DNA from: Lepidostoma basale
Lineage: Eukaryota > Arthropoda > Insecta > Trichoptera > Lepidostomatidae
Assembly: GCA_022606425.2 (NCBI GenBank)
Contig: JAHDVF020000495.1
Location: 186,001-250,000 of the forward strand
Direction of reading: 5' to 3'
DNA length: 64,000 nucleotides
Part shown: positions 11,750 through 24,500 of the stretch, in pieces
Numbering within the stretch: position 1 is the stretch's first letter
Layout of the letters: each line of letters opens with the position of its first letter
Translations under genes and position numbers: made by a program
Notes under the pieces: model-generated
The model's database searches: none
What the model was told of the DNA's origin: nothing
Seen by the model: the letters and a program-made list of their open reading frames with translations, nothing else

Positions 11750-12259
11750 CTCCCCCTCCGCACCGGAGTGCCCCCTTTATAGTTCCGTTTATTTCTTAAT
11801 GATATTACTCCCCCTTCAAATGTGTATTATTAAAGAATCATAAGTTAACTTTGGCATTTCCTTTTTTCCTGTGAGCTCCCAAATGAAATTATATGTGCAC
11901 TCGTAATAACAAAAGGGAAAAGAAAAGAGAAGCAATTTTATTATAAACTTTAATTAATATTTCATATGAAACATCTCCTTTAAGATTAGATACAAAATAT
12001 ATACAGCTTTACAGTACAGGGGGTGCCCCTAATCTCGCTGCCGCTCCTCCGACATCCGACTACCGGCGCCCCATGCAATAGTGCTCTTGGAATATGAAAA
12101 TACTATTCTATCGCATCGAGCGCCCTCAACCAAGAAACAATATCAACCATCCTTTCTTAATTTATTGTTTTAAAAAACTTTTAGGGGGGAATATAACTTT
12201 TTTAAATATATTTAAATATGAAAAAGAAAAATTATTAATGAATAAATCATAGAAAATAA

Positions 12260-12600
12260 TTGGCTATTCATATCACTCTACAGGTTAAAAAAAATTCCTT
12301 CATTGTTGAAAGTCAGCCATCGCGTACAAAGACTATTTGCTGGAGCAGATCCACGTGCACTTCTCCAGTCGCAGACAGAATTCCCTTTGTCTGCGGAAAA
12401 CCTCTCAGTTTGATGTGGCCTTTAATTAAAAGTATATGTGTACGGCCTCAACTTTTCAACTTCCTTCTAACATGGAACTGTCGGCTATTGGCATTGAGAC
12501 AACACGAATCATTCTATAAGAAGTTCTTGATAAAAGTAATGAAATATTTATCCATGAGATGTTGAACAAAATTACAGTCTTGAATCATGCTTCTGTGCTA
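12260..12600 (-). other. Unassigned stretch between DAPIT and PPP6C
   Basis: Minus frame 12424-12312 reads GHIKLRGFPQTK then GILSATGEVHVDLLQQIVFV and ends RDG*. It has good residue balance and an acceptor-like TTTTCCGCAG inside, but no flanking open exon. I do not recognise it. It could be a captured exon or chance. Confidence 0.2.
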
Positions 12601-12833
12601 AAACTTTTTTTTTTCTTAAATAAAATAAAAATTGGGTTCTTAAATGAAAAAAAATGTGAGATATTTGACATAGTTGATATATTTGGGTCCTTCCAATTAG
12701 AAAGGGCTGCGTGTCTATGTTAATGAGATATTTTAAACTGCGTTTACTCCCTTTCAAGAAGTGGCACTAACTTGGTCACACCGTACATAACCAGAGTCTA
12801 TAACAGCCGTGATAATACAGTGATGAGCGCACG

Positions 12834-13826
12834 CTAGAGGAAATAGGGCGTGGTGAACTTGTTAGGAATGACCCGGTCGGCGTCCGGCACGGCCTGAAAG
12901 ATGTACGGCTTCCGGCAGTCGGCCGCGCTGATCTCCAGGATGGAGGCCACGTTGCCGCAGCGATAGCAATAGTTGGGGGCCGACCACACCGTCACCAGCC
13001 GCTCCCCGAACATGTAGCGGTAGCCCTCGTCCACCAGCTGATGCGCCCTGCACAGCAAGGTCAGCCCGTTGGTCTCCAAGAACTCTCGTGTCACAGACTC
13101 GCCAAACAGGTATCCCGCGCCGCGGGGACTCACTTTCCTAAAATGGAAACAACGCTGTTAGCTCAAATATAAACCAGAGAGTGGTTAGATGAGGTTAGGT
13201 TAGGTTAAGGGATGTTACCAGTCCTCCACTTCTTCGGGGTCAGACCAAACGAGATCGCAGAAGGGTCCCTTGTGGGGGATCTCCCGGTCCCGGCGGATGC
13301 AGCGAATCTGGTCCAGAGTGTTGAGGTTGGGGCTGAGGCCGCCGTGGACGCAGAGCACCTTGTCATCGATCAGGGCCGCGATGGTCAACAAGTCGAACAC
13401 GCGGCAGCACTCCATCCATGCGTTGGCGTTGCCGTACTTGGTGAGGCACTCGTCGTAGAAGCCGTACACCTGCGTGATCTGGCGCGTCTCGTGGTTCCCT
13501 CTGAGCAGGATTATTCTGTCCGGGAAGCGGGCCTTGAGGGTCATGAGGCGCGTGAGGGTCTCCAGGCTGTAGTAGCCGCGGTCCACAAAGTCCCCCATGA
13601 AGATGTACTTGGTGTCGGGTACCTGCCCGCCTATTCGGAACAGCTCCTCCAGGTCGTAGAACTGGCCGTGGATGTCCCCGCAGATAGTGACGGGCGTCTG
13701 CACAGGATGGATATTGGACTCCTCGATTAAGAGGTCGCACACCAGCCCGCACAGCTCCCGCAGGTCATCTTCCGGCAGGTACTTGCACTCCTTGGCCAGT
13801 TCCACCCACTGATCCAGCGAGGACAT
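12834..13826 (-). CDS. PPP6C: Serine/threonine protein phosphatase 6 catalytic subunit
   Basis: Two coding exons on the minus strand, 13826-13219 and 13137-12834, join within a Trp codon (TG|G) after [10 protein letters not shown] to give 303 residues; the human protein has 305. Metal-binding and catalytic motifs are all present: GDIHGQ (50-55), GDFVDRG (78-84), LRGNHE (108-113), HGGLSPN, and [11 protein letters not shown] near the C-terminus. The protein ends TPYFL, matching the TPYFL end of PP2A/PP4/PP6 enzymes, whose terminal Leu is carboxymethylated. [16 protein letters not shown] and the length point to PP6 (Drosophila PpV) rather than PP2A or PP4. An acceptor (TTTATTGCAG near 13853) upstream of the ATG implies a 5' UTR exon further upstream that I could not place. 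Confidence 0.96.
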
Positions 13827-14439
13827 GGTCTCCGAGTTATGAAACTACTGCAATAAACAAAACATATCCTCACAATATTAGGTGCGAGTATGTATCATCA
13901 ACACAAGCATAGTATGTACTAGGCTTCATCTGCGAGGCTAAGTTCTTAGCTCTTTTTTTCTTTACACTCGCTGCTACGCAACTGGAATCTTTTGAACCAA
14001 TCAACCCTCTACAAATGCTTTATTATATACTTCTAGCCTTCCTCTGCAGATTTAAATGGAGTCATATTTTAGTTTGACCTTCCATCCGACTATGCAACAG
14101 TTTCTCCATTCTGTAGATGGGACTAATCTGTTGCTTAGCTATACCTGTCCACTGAATGAACTTCACGCAGCCCAAAATGAGTTTATTATAACCATGGGGA
14201 ATACATATTTTATATAAATAAATAAATCCTTTCTTTGTCTTTCAGAATTGTCGACACAGTAGAGTGTGCTAGCAACTGTTTTTCCTCCATCGTGCTGCTT
14301 AATTCTAATCTTCTAATGGGGCCTTATCAGGCGAATGCTTTTTCCTTGGAAGTGTTACTAGACTGGTTTCCCGGGATTACCTTCCCTTAGCTGGTGGGTC
14401 TCAGTTTTGTGGCGCCATACGCCGATAGCAATATAATAT

Positions 14440-14700
14440 ATAGCGTGCATGGATGTGTGCCATTAAAAGACAAGGTGCACAACGAAAATGTGAGGGGAAG
14501 TTTCGAGGTTGCCTCCATAAAAGAAAGGTCAGAAACAAGGCTCCGATGGTGCGGTCACGTGATGAGGAGACCTCACAACCGTGACTAGTAAGAGAGGAAG
14601 AGGAAGACCTCAAAATATCTGTCTGATGAAAAACCGACCCCTAGTAACAGGAAGAGGCGAGGGGAAAGAAAGAAAAGAATGGACGTATGTGCCATGTTTA
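14440..14700 (+). mobile_element. LINE RT C-terminal fragment (family unassigned)
   Basis: Frame reads RSETRLRWCGHVMRRPHNRD, the conserved RLRWxGHVxRR box of non-LTR reverse transcriptases, followed by an AG-rich degenerate stretch. Confidence 0.6.
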
Positions 14701-16430
14701 ACTCATGCGGATTGTGGTCGTAAAGTTGAATAGTCGTAAACCTGTACTAGATTTTTGGACTCCGCAATCTAAATTTATTTAATGGATAAAACTAACCTAC
14801 ACGTTGTATGATGTTTGGACAGTAGCAGATAGCCTGTAACATTGAATGTGGCAATTTATGCGCAATTTGACGTGCGTTGATGGAACAATGATTTACATTG
14901 CGTAAAAATAAAAACCGTCTAAAATAAAACAGTGGGGATCTTCCATTGTCATTCGCGGTAGTGTTGATGCGTAATTTTTACTTATTGTTCTGCAAACTAA
15001 AATAGTTCACAGTTGTTGTATGGAAACAAATTCGCATTTCAAACGTTTCGTGCGAAACAAAACACAATTTAGGCTTTTAATGATTACAAATGCATATGCT
15101 GAATGGAGTGAATGTGAGTATAAATGCAGCATCTGTAAACTTAAATACGACTATCGAATACTTACTTAGGAATATTTAATCACAAATATTAATTGGTATA
15201 CTATTATAAAATCATTTTACTTCATAAACTTATCACTAATACAAAAATTATTACTAGAAATCGGCTACAAGTTGAAGTTTTGATAGAGAGCTGTCATTCG
15301 CGTTTTTTTATTATTGCCTTAAAAGGCTATTGGGTGCCATATTTTTCACCATAGAAAATAACTGATTGACTAAGTAAATACTTTATTTTTTAATTCAATC
15401 TTCTTTTACCGGTGCTGTGTAGCTAGTATACATTATTTCTAATAATGTTACTACGCCTATAAATATAATGAATCGTCGGCTAAGAGTGCTAACTCTATTT
15501 TAGTCACTTGTTCAGGAGAGCGGACAAAAACATATATTTATTTATTTCTGACTTACAGGATAAACATAATTATAATATCGTTGATAGATTTCTTCATTAC
15601 TAATTATATATTTATGAAATAGTTATTAGCAAAAATGTAGGTTTTCTCATTTAGAATTCGATGTTTTTTTGTTGGAATCAGCAGATTATATATTTAAATA
15701 TAAGGTTCCCACCACCACCCGAGACTGTTATTGGACGCAGCGACGCCCTTTCGTCAGTCTCGCTGCACTATCTAGGCCTGTTCCTTGTCCATCCGGGACT
15801 TACGTTAATTTAATTTAGCCTTTTCTTGTCATCAATCAAAAGGGTGACAGACCACATTTAATCTATTCTTTTAACCTTATATATCTCCCGCGCGGCCTCA
15901 CATCTCTTTATTATGAAATAAAATCAGAAGTAAATATTATATAAAGCACACCTTAAATTAGTAAAAAAAAAAACACATTAAAATTATATAAAACACACAT
16001 TAATTCACAATACACAATAGGACAAATATATAACAAACTAAATTTTAAAACAGGAAGAAGATGGTGTATGAGGGAGGCGGGAAGATGTTAAGTAAGAATG
16101 AATAAATTGGGATGGGATGGATGGAGGACAGGTTTTAGAAATAATTATGAATAGTATGTTCGCTATGATTGTTACAATAGTTTTGTGCATTTTAGTTTTG
16201 TTTTCTGTTTCTGCGTCCCTGAGTTGCTGCTCATGGATGTTGCCACTGGCTCCTGTTCATTGGTTTTGTTTTGACCGGAAGTCTACACTGCCCCTTGGTG
16301 GGTGTGTTCTGATCTACTTTTCTGTTTATAATGTGTCTTTTATAAATACTGTTTTTTTTTTATTCATTTCTGCTCTTTCTATATATTTAAATAATAACGA
16401 ATGCAAATGGAAGTTTTATTAACTATCTAT
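14700..16430. other. Intergenic, nothing recognised
   Basis: AT-rich. A short GC-richer patch near 15710-15790 (ACCCGAGACTGTTATTGGAC) and one near 15890 stand out, but no ORF or inverted termini could be assigned. Confidence 0.4.
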
Positions 16431-16760
16431 CAAACCATCACGCCGTCTCTCAAAAGGGGTAGGCAGAAAGAATTGACCGCCGTACTGTTCTTTCCTTACA
16501 TATTTTCTCTCCCTGTCTCAACATTCATACATCGTGTCATGCATGCGATTTCTCTGATTCCTCATGCGGCTGACATTCAATTCAACGATTTATTTTATCG
16601 TGCCACGTTTTCCACGTTTCCTCCATTTCTAGTTTCGTTTACATCATCACCATTTACTTTTTATATTCATGCTATTTTTGTTCTCACATTGGGATATTTT
16701 ATACATTTCATTGATTTCGGTCATTTTACACCTTTATACACCCATATCGCCTATTTTTAT
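16430..16760 (-). mobile_element. LINE-A remnant
   Basis: Begins with the conserved 3' end (minus strand GGCGTGATGG); the plus strand reads CCATCACGCCGTCTCTC then GGGGTAGGCAGAAAG. It drifts into unrecognisable sequence after about 200 bp. Confidence 0.6.
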
Positions 16761-17039
16761 ATTTCTCTTAGGTAATTTTTGTTCAAAGCCAAAAAGTTAT
16801 TACAAATTACAACAATAATTCGAGCCATAGCCGTCTCGAAAATGAAATTATGACATTATTTAAATATGATTTTCGCAGAGAACATTATAGTCCAAGCTTA
16901 ATTAAGACGAGGGATGCACAGCTTTCAGTTTTAGCCCGCGCTGTACAAGCGGGTATCCCGCAGAACATCGGACCCTACATTATTTAAATATATTTAAAAA
17001 AAACTTCGATTCGTCGTAACAAATCTGTATGCAAGATAC

Positions 17040-17560
17040 GACCAAATGGCTGTGTGGAGCAAGGCCGCGGCAGTCAGACACCGGCCTTCGGTGGAAGGAA
17101 CATCTTACCGGCGCTCGGCGGGCGCCGAACGCCGGGAAAATAATCTAAAAAAGATCGCGATATCGCCGCATGGCGCCAGTAACCATGGCGTCAGCTTATC
17201 ATCATTGGGGCCTGATGCTGGCCACTGCTGTCTCAGCGAAGGAGACCAGGCCGCCTTTCACTTCCACGCTCTTCCCCATCGTCCGCCTCACACATCCCCC
17301 GTGGTGCGGACGGAGGAGGATGCCAAGCCGCCTGACACGGTCCGTCGCCGTCCACATCGACACCGCCGCCAGGTGCCGGTTGCCTCAGATCCGGCCAGCC
17401 TCCACGTCACCTTTCGCCGTCGTCTGCCTCACCCGATCTCCGCGGCGGAGGCCAGGTCGGCTCCAGCATCCACGGCTCTTCCCCATCGTCCACCTCGCAC
17501 GCGGACGGATGAACGCAGCCCCAACTCGGCGCTGCTGTCCCGAGGATAGCATTACGCAGT
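17040..17560 (+). repeat. GC-rich block of unknown origin with an internal duplication
   Basis: An isolated island of about 60% GC in AT-rich DNA. CTCTTCCCCATCGTC followed by a CCTCxCAC box occurs twice, about 195 bp apart (17269 and 17467). Frames of 167 and 130 codons are open, but their Arg/Pro/His-rich composition looks like out-of-frame GC-rich DNA. It may be a retroelement 5' UTR; no family recognised. Confidence 0.35.
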
Positions 17561-17744
17561 AAAATTAAGTAAGCTGACCAGCTTTTAGCAAGTAAGTCTT
17601 CGATTGTAATTTATTAATATTAAGGTGTTCCTCGTTCCATCATCAGACTCCGTCAGTATAAGTATTCGTAAAACAATACTTACCAACACTTAAAAATACT
17701 TGTGTTAATTTTACCATTAAGTTAATTTTACATACAACTAACTG

Positions 17745-17800
17745 ACTAACCATCACGCCGTCTCCCCGAAAGGGTAGGCAGAAATAATGAACTGTCACAC
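17745..17800 (-). mobile_element. LINE-A 3'-terminal stub
   Basis: Only the last 55 bp remain: AACTAACCATCACGCCGTCT then GGGTAGGCAGAAATA (minus-strand element end with its TTAG tail). Confidence 0.55.
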
Positions 17801-19021
17801 TTTTACTGATGCGGCACTTCATCTTTCTCTTTTCGCCCCGCAGGAGACGCGGTGTGATGGGTTGTGAACCTAGTTTTACATACAAGTTAATCAAAATATA
17901 ATTACCCACAATTTTTCATTCTCTCACTGTTTTCCAATATTTCAACTTTGATTCTGATTGGCGCGGCCACCGTTTCGCTTTTGTTTTACCACCCCGAAAT
18001 AAGATTACTATTGCCACTACTAAGAAGTGATCCGTTTCTAGTTCAGCTCCCTTGAAGACCTCCTATTAGCAGCATCCGCCCGTAATCTAGAGACATTTCA
18101 CTTCGGTTTACCTTTTATAAAAAAAATAACAATTTTTAAAATAATAATCTTATATTTTATAGGTAAAACGGGAATCTGTTTTATCATAAGCTGAATAGTT
18201 TTCGTTTTTTCCACCGAGATCCAGCACGAAATTTTCTATGGTATATAAATAATTTGTAAATTGATTTCACTCTTCCGTAGTAGTTCGCGGCCGAATCGTA
18301 CGGCGACAAAATAAAATTCGATCTTATATCCGCGGGCGTTTTCAAGCTCAAGTATTATTTAAATTTATTTGTCGCGTATTATAAACATGTATCTTCGCTG
18401 CCATTTAATAATTTTAATGTTGAGAACACGAACATTTATTTGAAGCCAGGTACTTGTTGTCCTTTGACATTTAAACCCCATCCAACTTATTCTTCCGAAA
18501 TGTAATTTTGAATGAAAATTATTAAATTTGGTAATGTTAACATTAAAAAAGTGTGGCGAGTGTGAGATACCAGCGTATTCCTTCTGTTCTTGGGCTGCGT
18601 TTTTGATATCCGCGTACTTTACAAGTGGACAAATATTAATGATTTTAAAGGGCGTATCTAATATATTATTACCGCTTAAATTGATTGATATCATTGGTAT
18701 ACTTCGTGGGGTGTGAGGAACTAATTATAATACTGTCTAAAGGTGTGCGAAGGTGAAGGTTTATTCCAAGGTCAATGTTACAATTGCCTAATTTAATTTT
18801 CAACCATGTAGTGAGATGAAAAATTCAATTGAAGAAAACAGTAAAGTTGTTGAAATACAAAAATGTCAAAAATCTGTTAGGCTCAGTATATGGTCATTTG
18901 GCCGCAGTAAACTAAGTACTAGGCTGAAGATGGAGAATCACACATCGATGAGTGATGTGAAGAAGACACCAAGATACGCTGAAATACCCAATATTCCAAT
19001 GCATATTTTTTTTCTTTTTTG

Positions 19022-19515
19022 TATACACCAGGTTATTTGAACCCAATTACTGTATACACATTTTTAGCTATTGATTCTCATCACATGTGGTGGGTAGTTA
19101 GTCTATCACTATTTTTAATGTCACGTGAATTCTACCTCATGACATGTGGTGGGTAGTTTCAATTTATTTAATAATTTTTTATTTTTTTTAAATCATAAAC
19201 ATTACAGTATATAACCAAAGCGCTTTTGACCATATAGGTAGAATACAAAACCAATTTTAAACAGAATATACAAAAATATAAAAAAAAACACGAGATAATT
19301 AAAAAAAATTAAGACCAATGAAGTAATTAGAAACAATAAGAAGAACAACACATTATTTAAGAGATAGTTAGTCTATCACTATTTTTATTGTCACGTGAAT
19401 TCTACCAGTTCAAAGACTGCATGAATTTTTTTTCACATTCATTGCCGGAAATCGAACCCGGGGCCTCTGATGTGTCAGCCACAGCGGTTGCCACTTGGCC
19501 AGTATGGCTGTCAAT
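19022..19515 (-). mobile_element. SINE-1 copy with internal duplication/insertion
   Basis: The family tail (CCCAATTACTGTATACA) and B box (minus GGTTCGATTTCC) flank a body in which the AGTCTATCACTATTTTTA segment occurs twice (19098, 19369). They are separated by about 220 bp of A-rich filler. Confidence 0.6.
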
Positions 19516-19539
19516 ATTGCACTTGTATTTCAGAAATAA

Positions 19540-20200
19540 TAATATATGTTAATTTTTTTTTTTTTCAGGATGTATTTCACTTTAGAAATACTGGTGCGAT
19601 ATGCCCATAGTAATATTGTTTCAAAAAAATATGGCGGTGACCGGCAGAGCTCGGACCCTTTGGGGGACAAGTCAGCTGAAGATGTGTTCTCTGATATTCT
19701 CACTAGGCTTGTCTTTCACGAGGGCCGGCTCTCCAACAGCGGGCGAGTGGGAGGGATAACAAATAAAAGTCCAGCATTTTCTTACAAACAAATATTCATT
19801 AAAAAGGATTTTGTACAGTCTTAGCAGTAATAATTATAAAAGAAGATTCTCAGAAGACCGTCCGCTCCGAGGAGCCGTACCGTGGACGAGGATAAAAGTT
19901 CCCGCGGGTCACACGGTACTTCATAAATACACCGAGCGCTTAACTACGGTGAGTACATTAAGCGCCTCAAAACTACAAAAGATCTTTATAATACGACGGT
20001 GTGTTAAGCTTTCAACTAAATATCGCATCCGCGTAGCAGGTGGGATTTCACCCGGAATGTGTCTTCGGTACACACTCAATATTAAGGTCTAGAATAATTT
20101 TATATCAAAAATAAAAAAAACATTAAAAAATCCAGCGGGGATTTGGTGGTGTATTGCACATAAAGCAAGCCACGCTTCTCGGAATACTCCCGCAAGTATG
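19540..20200 (+). other. Unassigned segment with a short ORF after a poly(T)-CAG
   Basis: A run of T ending in CAG (19568) precedes ATG 19570, which opens about 84 codons including SSDPLGDKSAEDVFSDIL and EGRLSNSGRVGGITNKS. I recognise no family and no partner exon. The following 20 kb region has a GC-richer patch at 19855-19930 without clear coding content. Confidence 0.2.
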
Positions 20201-20957
20201 GTGTGCGGAGTCCCATTAAACATTGATAGACTCGTAATTCTCAAACAAACAAATAAATTGATCTAATCCGCGGAAAACAATGATTAAAGACTAAACTAGG
20301 AACGATGAAACCTTTCGCAGATAATTGGAATGCTCATGCTACAGGCAAGAGTACAATCTCTGTCAATAATTTAGAAAATTCCATACTTTGCAAGTGAGTA
20401 TTAAAATACTTAAGTAAATAGGAATGTATCAAGTAATATAGAAAAAAATCCAATTTATCCACCTTTTAAATTTGGTGATTAGAGTTGCGCAAGCAAGACT
20501 GGCGTGTTACCCTAGCACCAATAATTTTCTGTCATCGTCTTCCGCACCAATCAATAAGTGGAGTTCCCCCGCGAGGGTAATTATAACTAACTAAAGACAG
20601 GCGGTGTCGCATGGCTGTCTCGCTTACTTGGCGTGTCTAGCACGCTCATATCACAGTGAATGTCCTACACCTCCCGCCCCCTGCCTGCACACACGGCATG
20701 TCGGGTCCCGCAGTTTGGAATGAAGGAATGTGAGTGCAGCTCTCAGTCACGAGGTAATACATTCTTTCAGTGTTGCCCGAGGAACAATGTGATGCAAATG
20801 AAATGTGTGTCTTATTGTTAGTTATGGAATAATAATACATTCTGCATGCAACAATACCTAGCTTCCCGCTTATGAATTAAACTCTTAGAAAATGAAAATT
20901 AAAAAATATTTGTAATAAAATTTCTAAAACTTTCACCACATTTTCAGGGGAACAGTT

Positions 20958-21328
20958 CGTCACCTGAGAGTAAGAAGGTTCCAACTGACAAAAGTAAAAA
21001 GCTGAGAAAAATGAAGTCAAAGTTTTGTTGGTTTCGGGTGTGTATTTTGGAATGAAAGGGTTTTATTCCAATTTCCAGAGATTCTTTTACCGAAAAACGT
21101 GTAAAAGTTGGAATAATAAAGTTCCAAGTTTAAATGAATCCTTCTTCAGTGAATCGTGTATTTTGAGTGATCAGATGGAACTTGATTCTTTTAGTAACAT
21201 CAAAATGACGATACTATTACATGTTTTATTTAATTGTACGTATGGATAAGGTTAGTAAGAACCCTTTTCACGAAAAAAAGCCAAATGTGAAATTTTGGTA
21301 GTTGGAACCCTCTTATTCTCAGCTGACG
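20958..21328 (-). mobile_element. MITE M1, copy 2 (inverted relative to copy 1)
   Basis: Ends CGTCACCTGAGAGTAAGAAG and (reversed) CGTCAGCTGAGAATAAGAGG, 371 bp. The body is the reverse complement of 8044-8430 with small indels. It lies about 260 bp downstream of the PPAT stop. Confidence 0.8.
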
Positions 21329-21586
21329 AGTTGTTGAAAACCAATTTGCTTTCCAAACAGCTAATGTTATTAGATCTTCCAATACTCCCAGAATTCTAAT
21401 AAACTAATCAGATCTTAAACAGGAGAGAGTTCAACTAATTGCCGTGGATACATCTTGCAGAATAGAACTTGTCCAGGCGCGAGAGTCATGACCTTGCACA
21501 ACCTCGCTACTCGAGGGACAATCCGCGCCCTCTCGGGACATGTCATCTTGTCAGGTCGGGCGAGGCGGGGCGTGGCGGGGGGCAGG

Positions 21587-24500
21587 TCACCAGTGTAGGT
21601 GGTCGGGCAGCCCCCCCGGATAGTGGCCCGTGAGACAGGCGGTGCAGTGGCCCCCGGGGCCCCCGCCCGGGGCGCGCATGTTGAAGCGGACGGCGCTCAC
21701 CAGCCCCTCCACACTCAAATAGCACAGGCTGTCCGCACCTGCGCACACAACTCATTACATTTATATATATTGCAGGCCATCTAGGACGGGATGTTGTTTC
21801 TAAGATAACAGGTACATTTTGAACCTCTATCTTAAAATAATAAAAATAATAATTCAAATTCCTTTTGGTTTGACATTTTAAACGTATAGATATAAAATAA
21901 TAAAAGACTTTGTATTTAACCACGGTAAGGTTATAATTTATGCCAACTAGTTTCACTTGGGTCCAAGTCCATATTTGGTTTATTCCGTTACCCTTCCAAT
22001 AACAATTACTTTAGTCTCCGTTGAAGATATCAAGGCTGGAGATTGAGATGAGGAGACACACATTGACAATGTTTGAAGGCGAGGGTGCACTCACCGACGT
22101 GCTTGGCGAGCTGCGGCGGCTGCAGGCGGTTGGCGATGAGCTCCTCGCGGGTGGGGATGTTGATGCCCATGTAGCACGGGAACTGCAGCGGCGGGGAGGC
22201 GATCCTCACGTGGACCTGCCCCACAAATATTATTTTACTTCTTGTTTGATCCTTATATGTATAATATATGTATCCTATATGTATCCTATTGGTTATTTGC
22301 CATCGTTTTGTAGCTCTATTTGTTCTCATACCTTTCTCATTATCTTTAACCGTCGCGTTGCCATGTGGTAAATTGAGTTTCCACTGCCAATTTAAAGTTG
22401 ATTTTCTTAAAACCTATGGACCCTAATATTATAAAAAAAATTGTAATCCTCCATTGAAGTGTTCTCAATATTTCGTAATAAAAAAAAAGCATAAAATTAC
22501 TTCCTTCATCCCAAAAAAAAATATTTTCTAAGACTGCCCTCACCTTCATTCGTGTTAAGGTAGAATTTGTTTTGCTAATATTTACAACTTTATCAAAAGT
22601 GACAAATACTTACTCGCTGTTTTGAACGTATTATAAATTATATCTTTGGCTTTTTCAATATGTACGTAATAATACCGACTGTAGACGGAAACGCAGGACG
22701 CAACTTAATAATATCAGAACTGTGAAAATATTAACACTTTACCAAAAGGGACAAATATTAATACGTACTCGTTGTCTTGAACGTACTATACATTTTGTCT
22801 AGGTGCCTTTATCATACGTAAAATCTCGTAAAGTCTAGCCGCGCCGGCCGCCGCGCGGCCCGCGGCCAGTCGCCCGTATGCTATGACGCATTACATATCA
22901 GAAATCGCATGGTTCCAGAAAAAAATTAATAATGATATGTTTTTCAAATAATCCATGTATGTTATAGATATCGATCTATTCCTAATGAAATTCCCTACAA
23001 GATGACATAAATTAAATTTTGATTCATCTAGTCATATGCTTGATATTTAGATAAAGTTAGCGGTAAACTGAACTTACCACATGGGAGCAAGCGTTTTGTT
23101 TTGAACACGGTACGTTAAGGGTTAACTTTATTATCCAGAGGAGACACATGTACAATAAGTTGATATTTATATTCCAAGAAGTGAATCAACACTTCACAAA
23201 GGTCACAAAATTCTACAAAAGTTGAATTGAAAAATTATTCAGTCTATGGAAAAAGGTCTTTAAAAAATACTGTAATTTTTTTCTTAGAGAAATTATTATA
23301 GTTATTGAATTTATTTCACATTAATAAAAAAAAAGAAAATTACTTGACTTTAAAGTAATACGATATTTTATTATAATTTATGGGAATGACATGTTCCGCA
23401 TTCTAAGGCATTATCAAATGGTTTTCTCATTTGATAATGCCTTAGACAGGCAAACTATGTCATTTCCATAAATTATAATAGAACTTGTATAATCGAATGT
23501 TTTTATTCTTACATACGAGTACATGAAGTTTTGTCATTTTCCAAGAAACAATAAATACTTTGGTTTTACATAATATTAAGCTTGTTTGTTCAGATTGAAG
23601 CGTCATTAAGATGGTTTGGACACATTGAAATAATGAATGAAGTCAGAATGGTAAAGAAAATATATGTAAACGATGTGAATGGGGCTAAAAATAGAGGAAA
23701 ACGTGTCCCGATCAAATCAATCAAATATTAAATGTCGGTCACATAAGGAGTTGGCGAAATCGATGTGCGTGCAGGACATGATGTATGAATGTAGAGGAAG
23801 CAAGAGAGTACGGACCCTTCCAGAGAGTTAGTTAGTTAGATTGCAAATGATTAAAATAAATATGTATAAAGTGGGAGGTAACCTCCTTGGCTCCGGCGTC
23901 CCTGAGCAGGCGTATGATGGGCCCGATGGTGTTGCCGCGCACGATGGAGTCATCCACCAGCACGAGGCGCTTGCCCCGCACATTCTCCGACAGGGCCCCG
24001 AACTTCTTGGCCACGCCCAGCTGCCTGAGCCGCGTGGACGGCTGGATGAAGGTGCGCCCCACGTACCGGTTCTTGCACAGCACCTCCGCAAACGGGATAC
24101 CCGACTGAAATTGTACAATCACTTTTATTAACACGTTGAGTGCTAACGACGCATATCCGCATCAAAATATAGTTGGTACCTAGCGCGCTGAGGATGGAGG
24201 AGGTGTGCTTGTGTAATGCTCCTATCGCGTATGTATTAACTCCTAGGGTACGACCAACTGCAATGGTAGTGTTATTGTACCTAACCACCCATTCCCACGA
24301 ATCACTTTCCTAGTCTCTATATTTTGAATCAAGATTTGTTTATATTATATTAAGTAAACATTTGGGGATTCAGAGATGCATTAATTGATCTGTTCCCACG
24401 TCTTGTCTTCGTCCGACTTATTGAAGATTTGTTTATATTATTAATATTTTTGTAAACATAAGGGCTAGAACTCGAGAATGTTTTTATTGATCTGTTCCCG

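Noticed and set aside
13212..13730. Long open frame (172 codons) on the plus strand opposite PPP6C
   Set aside because: It is the exact antisense of the highly conserved PPP6C exon; codon bias of the real gene keeps the opposite frame open.
17046..17549. 167-codon open frame
   Set aside because: Arg/Pro/His-rich product from GC-rich DNA with two overlapping frames open; no recognisable domain, so kept only as an unexplained GC-rich block.
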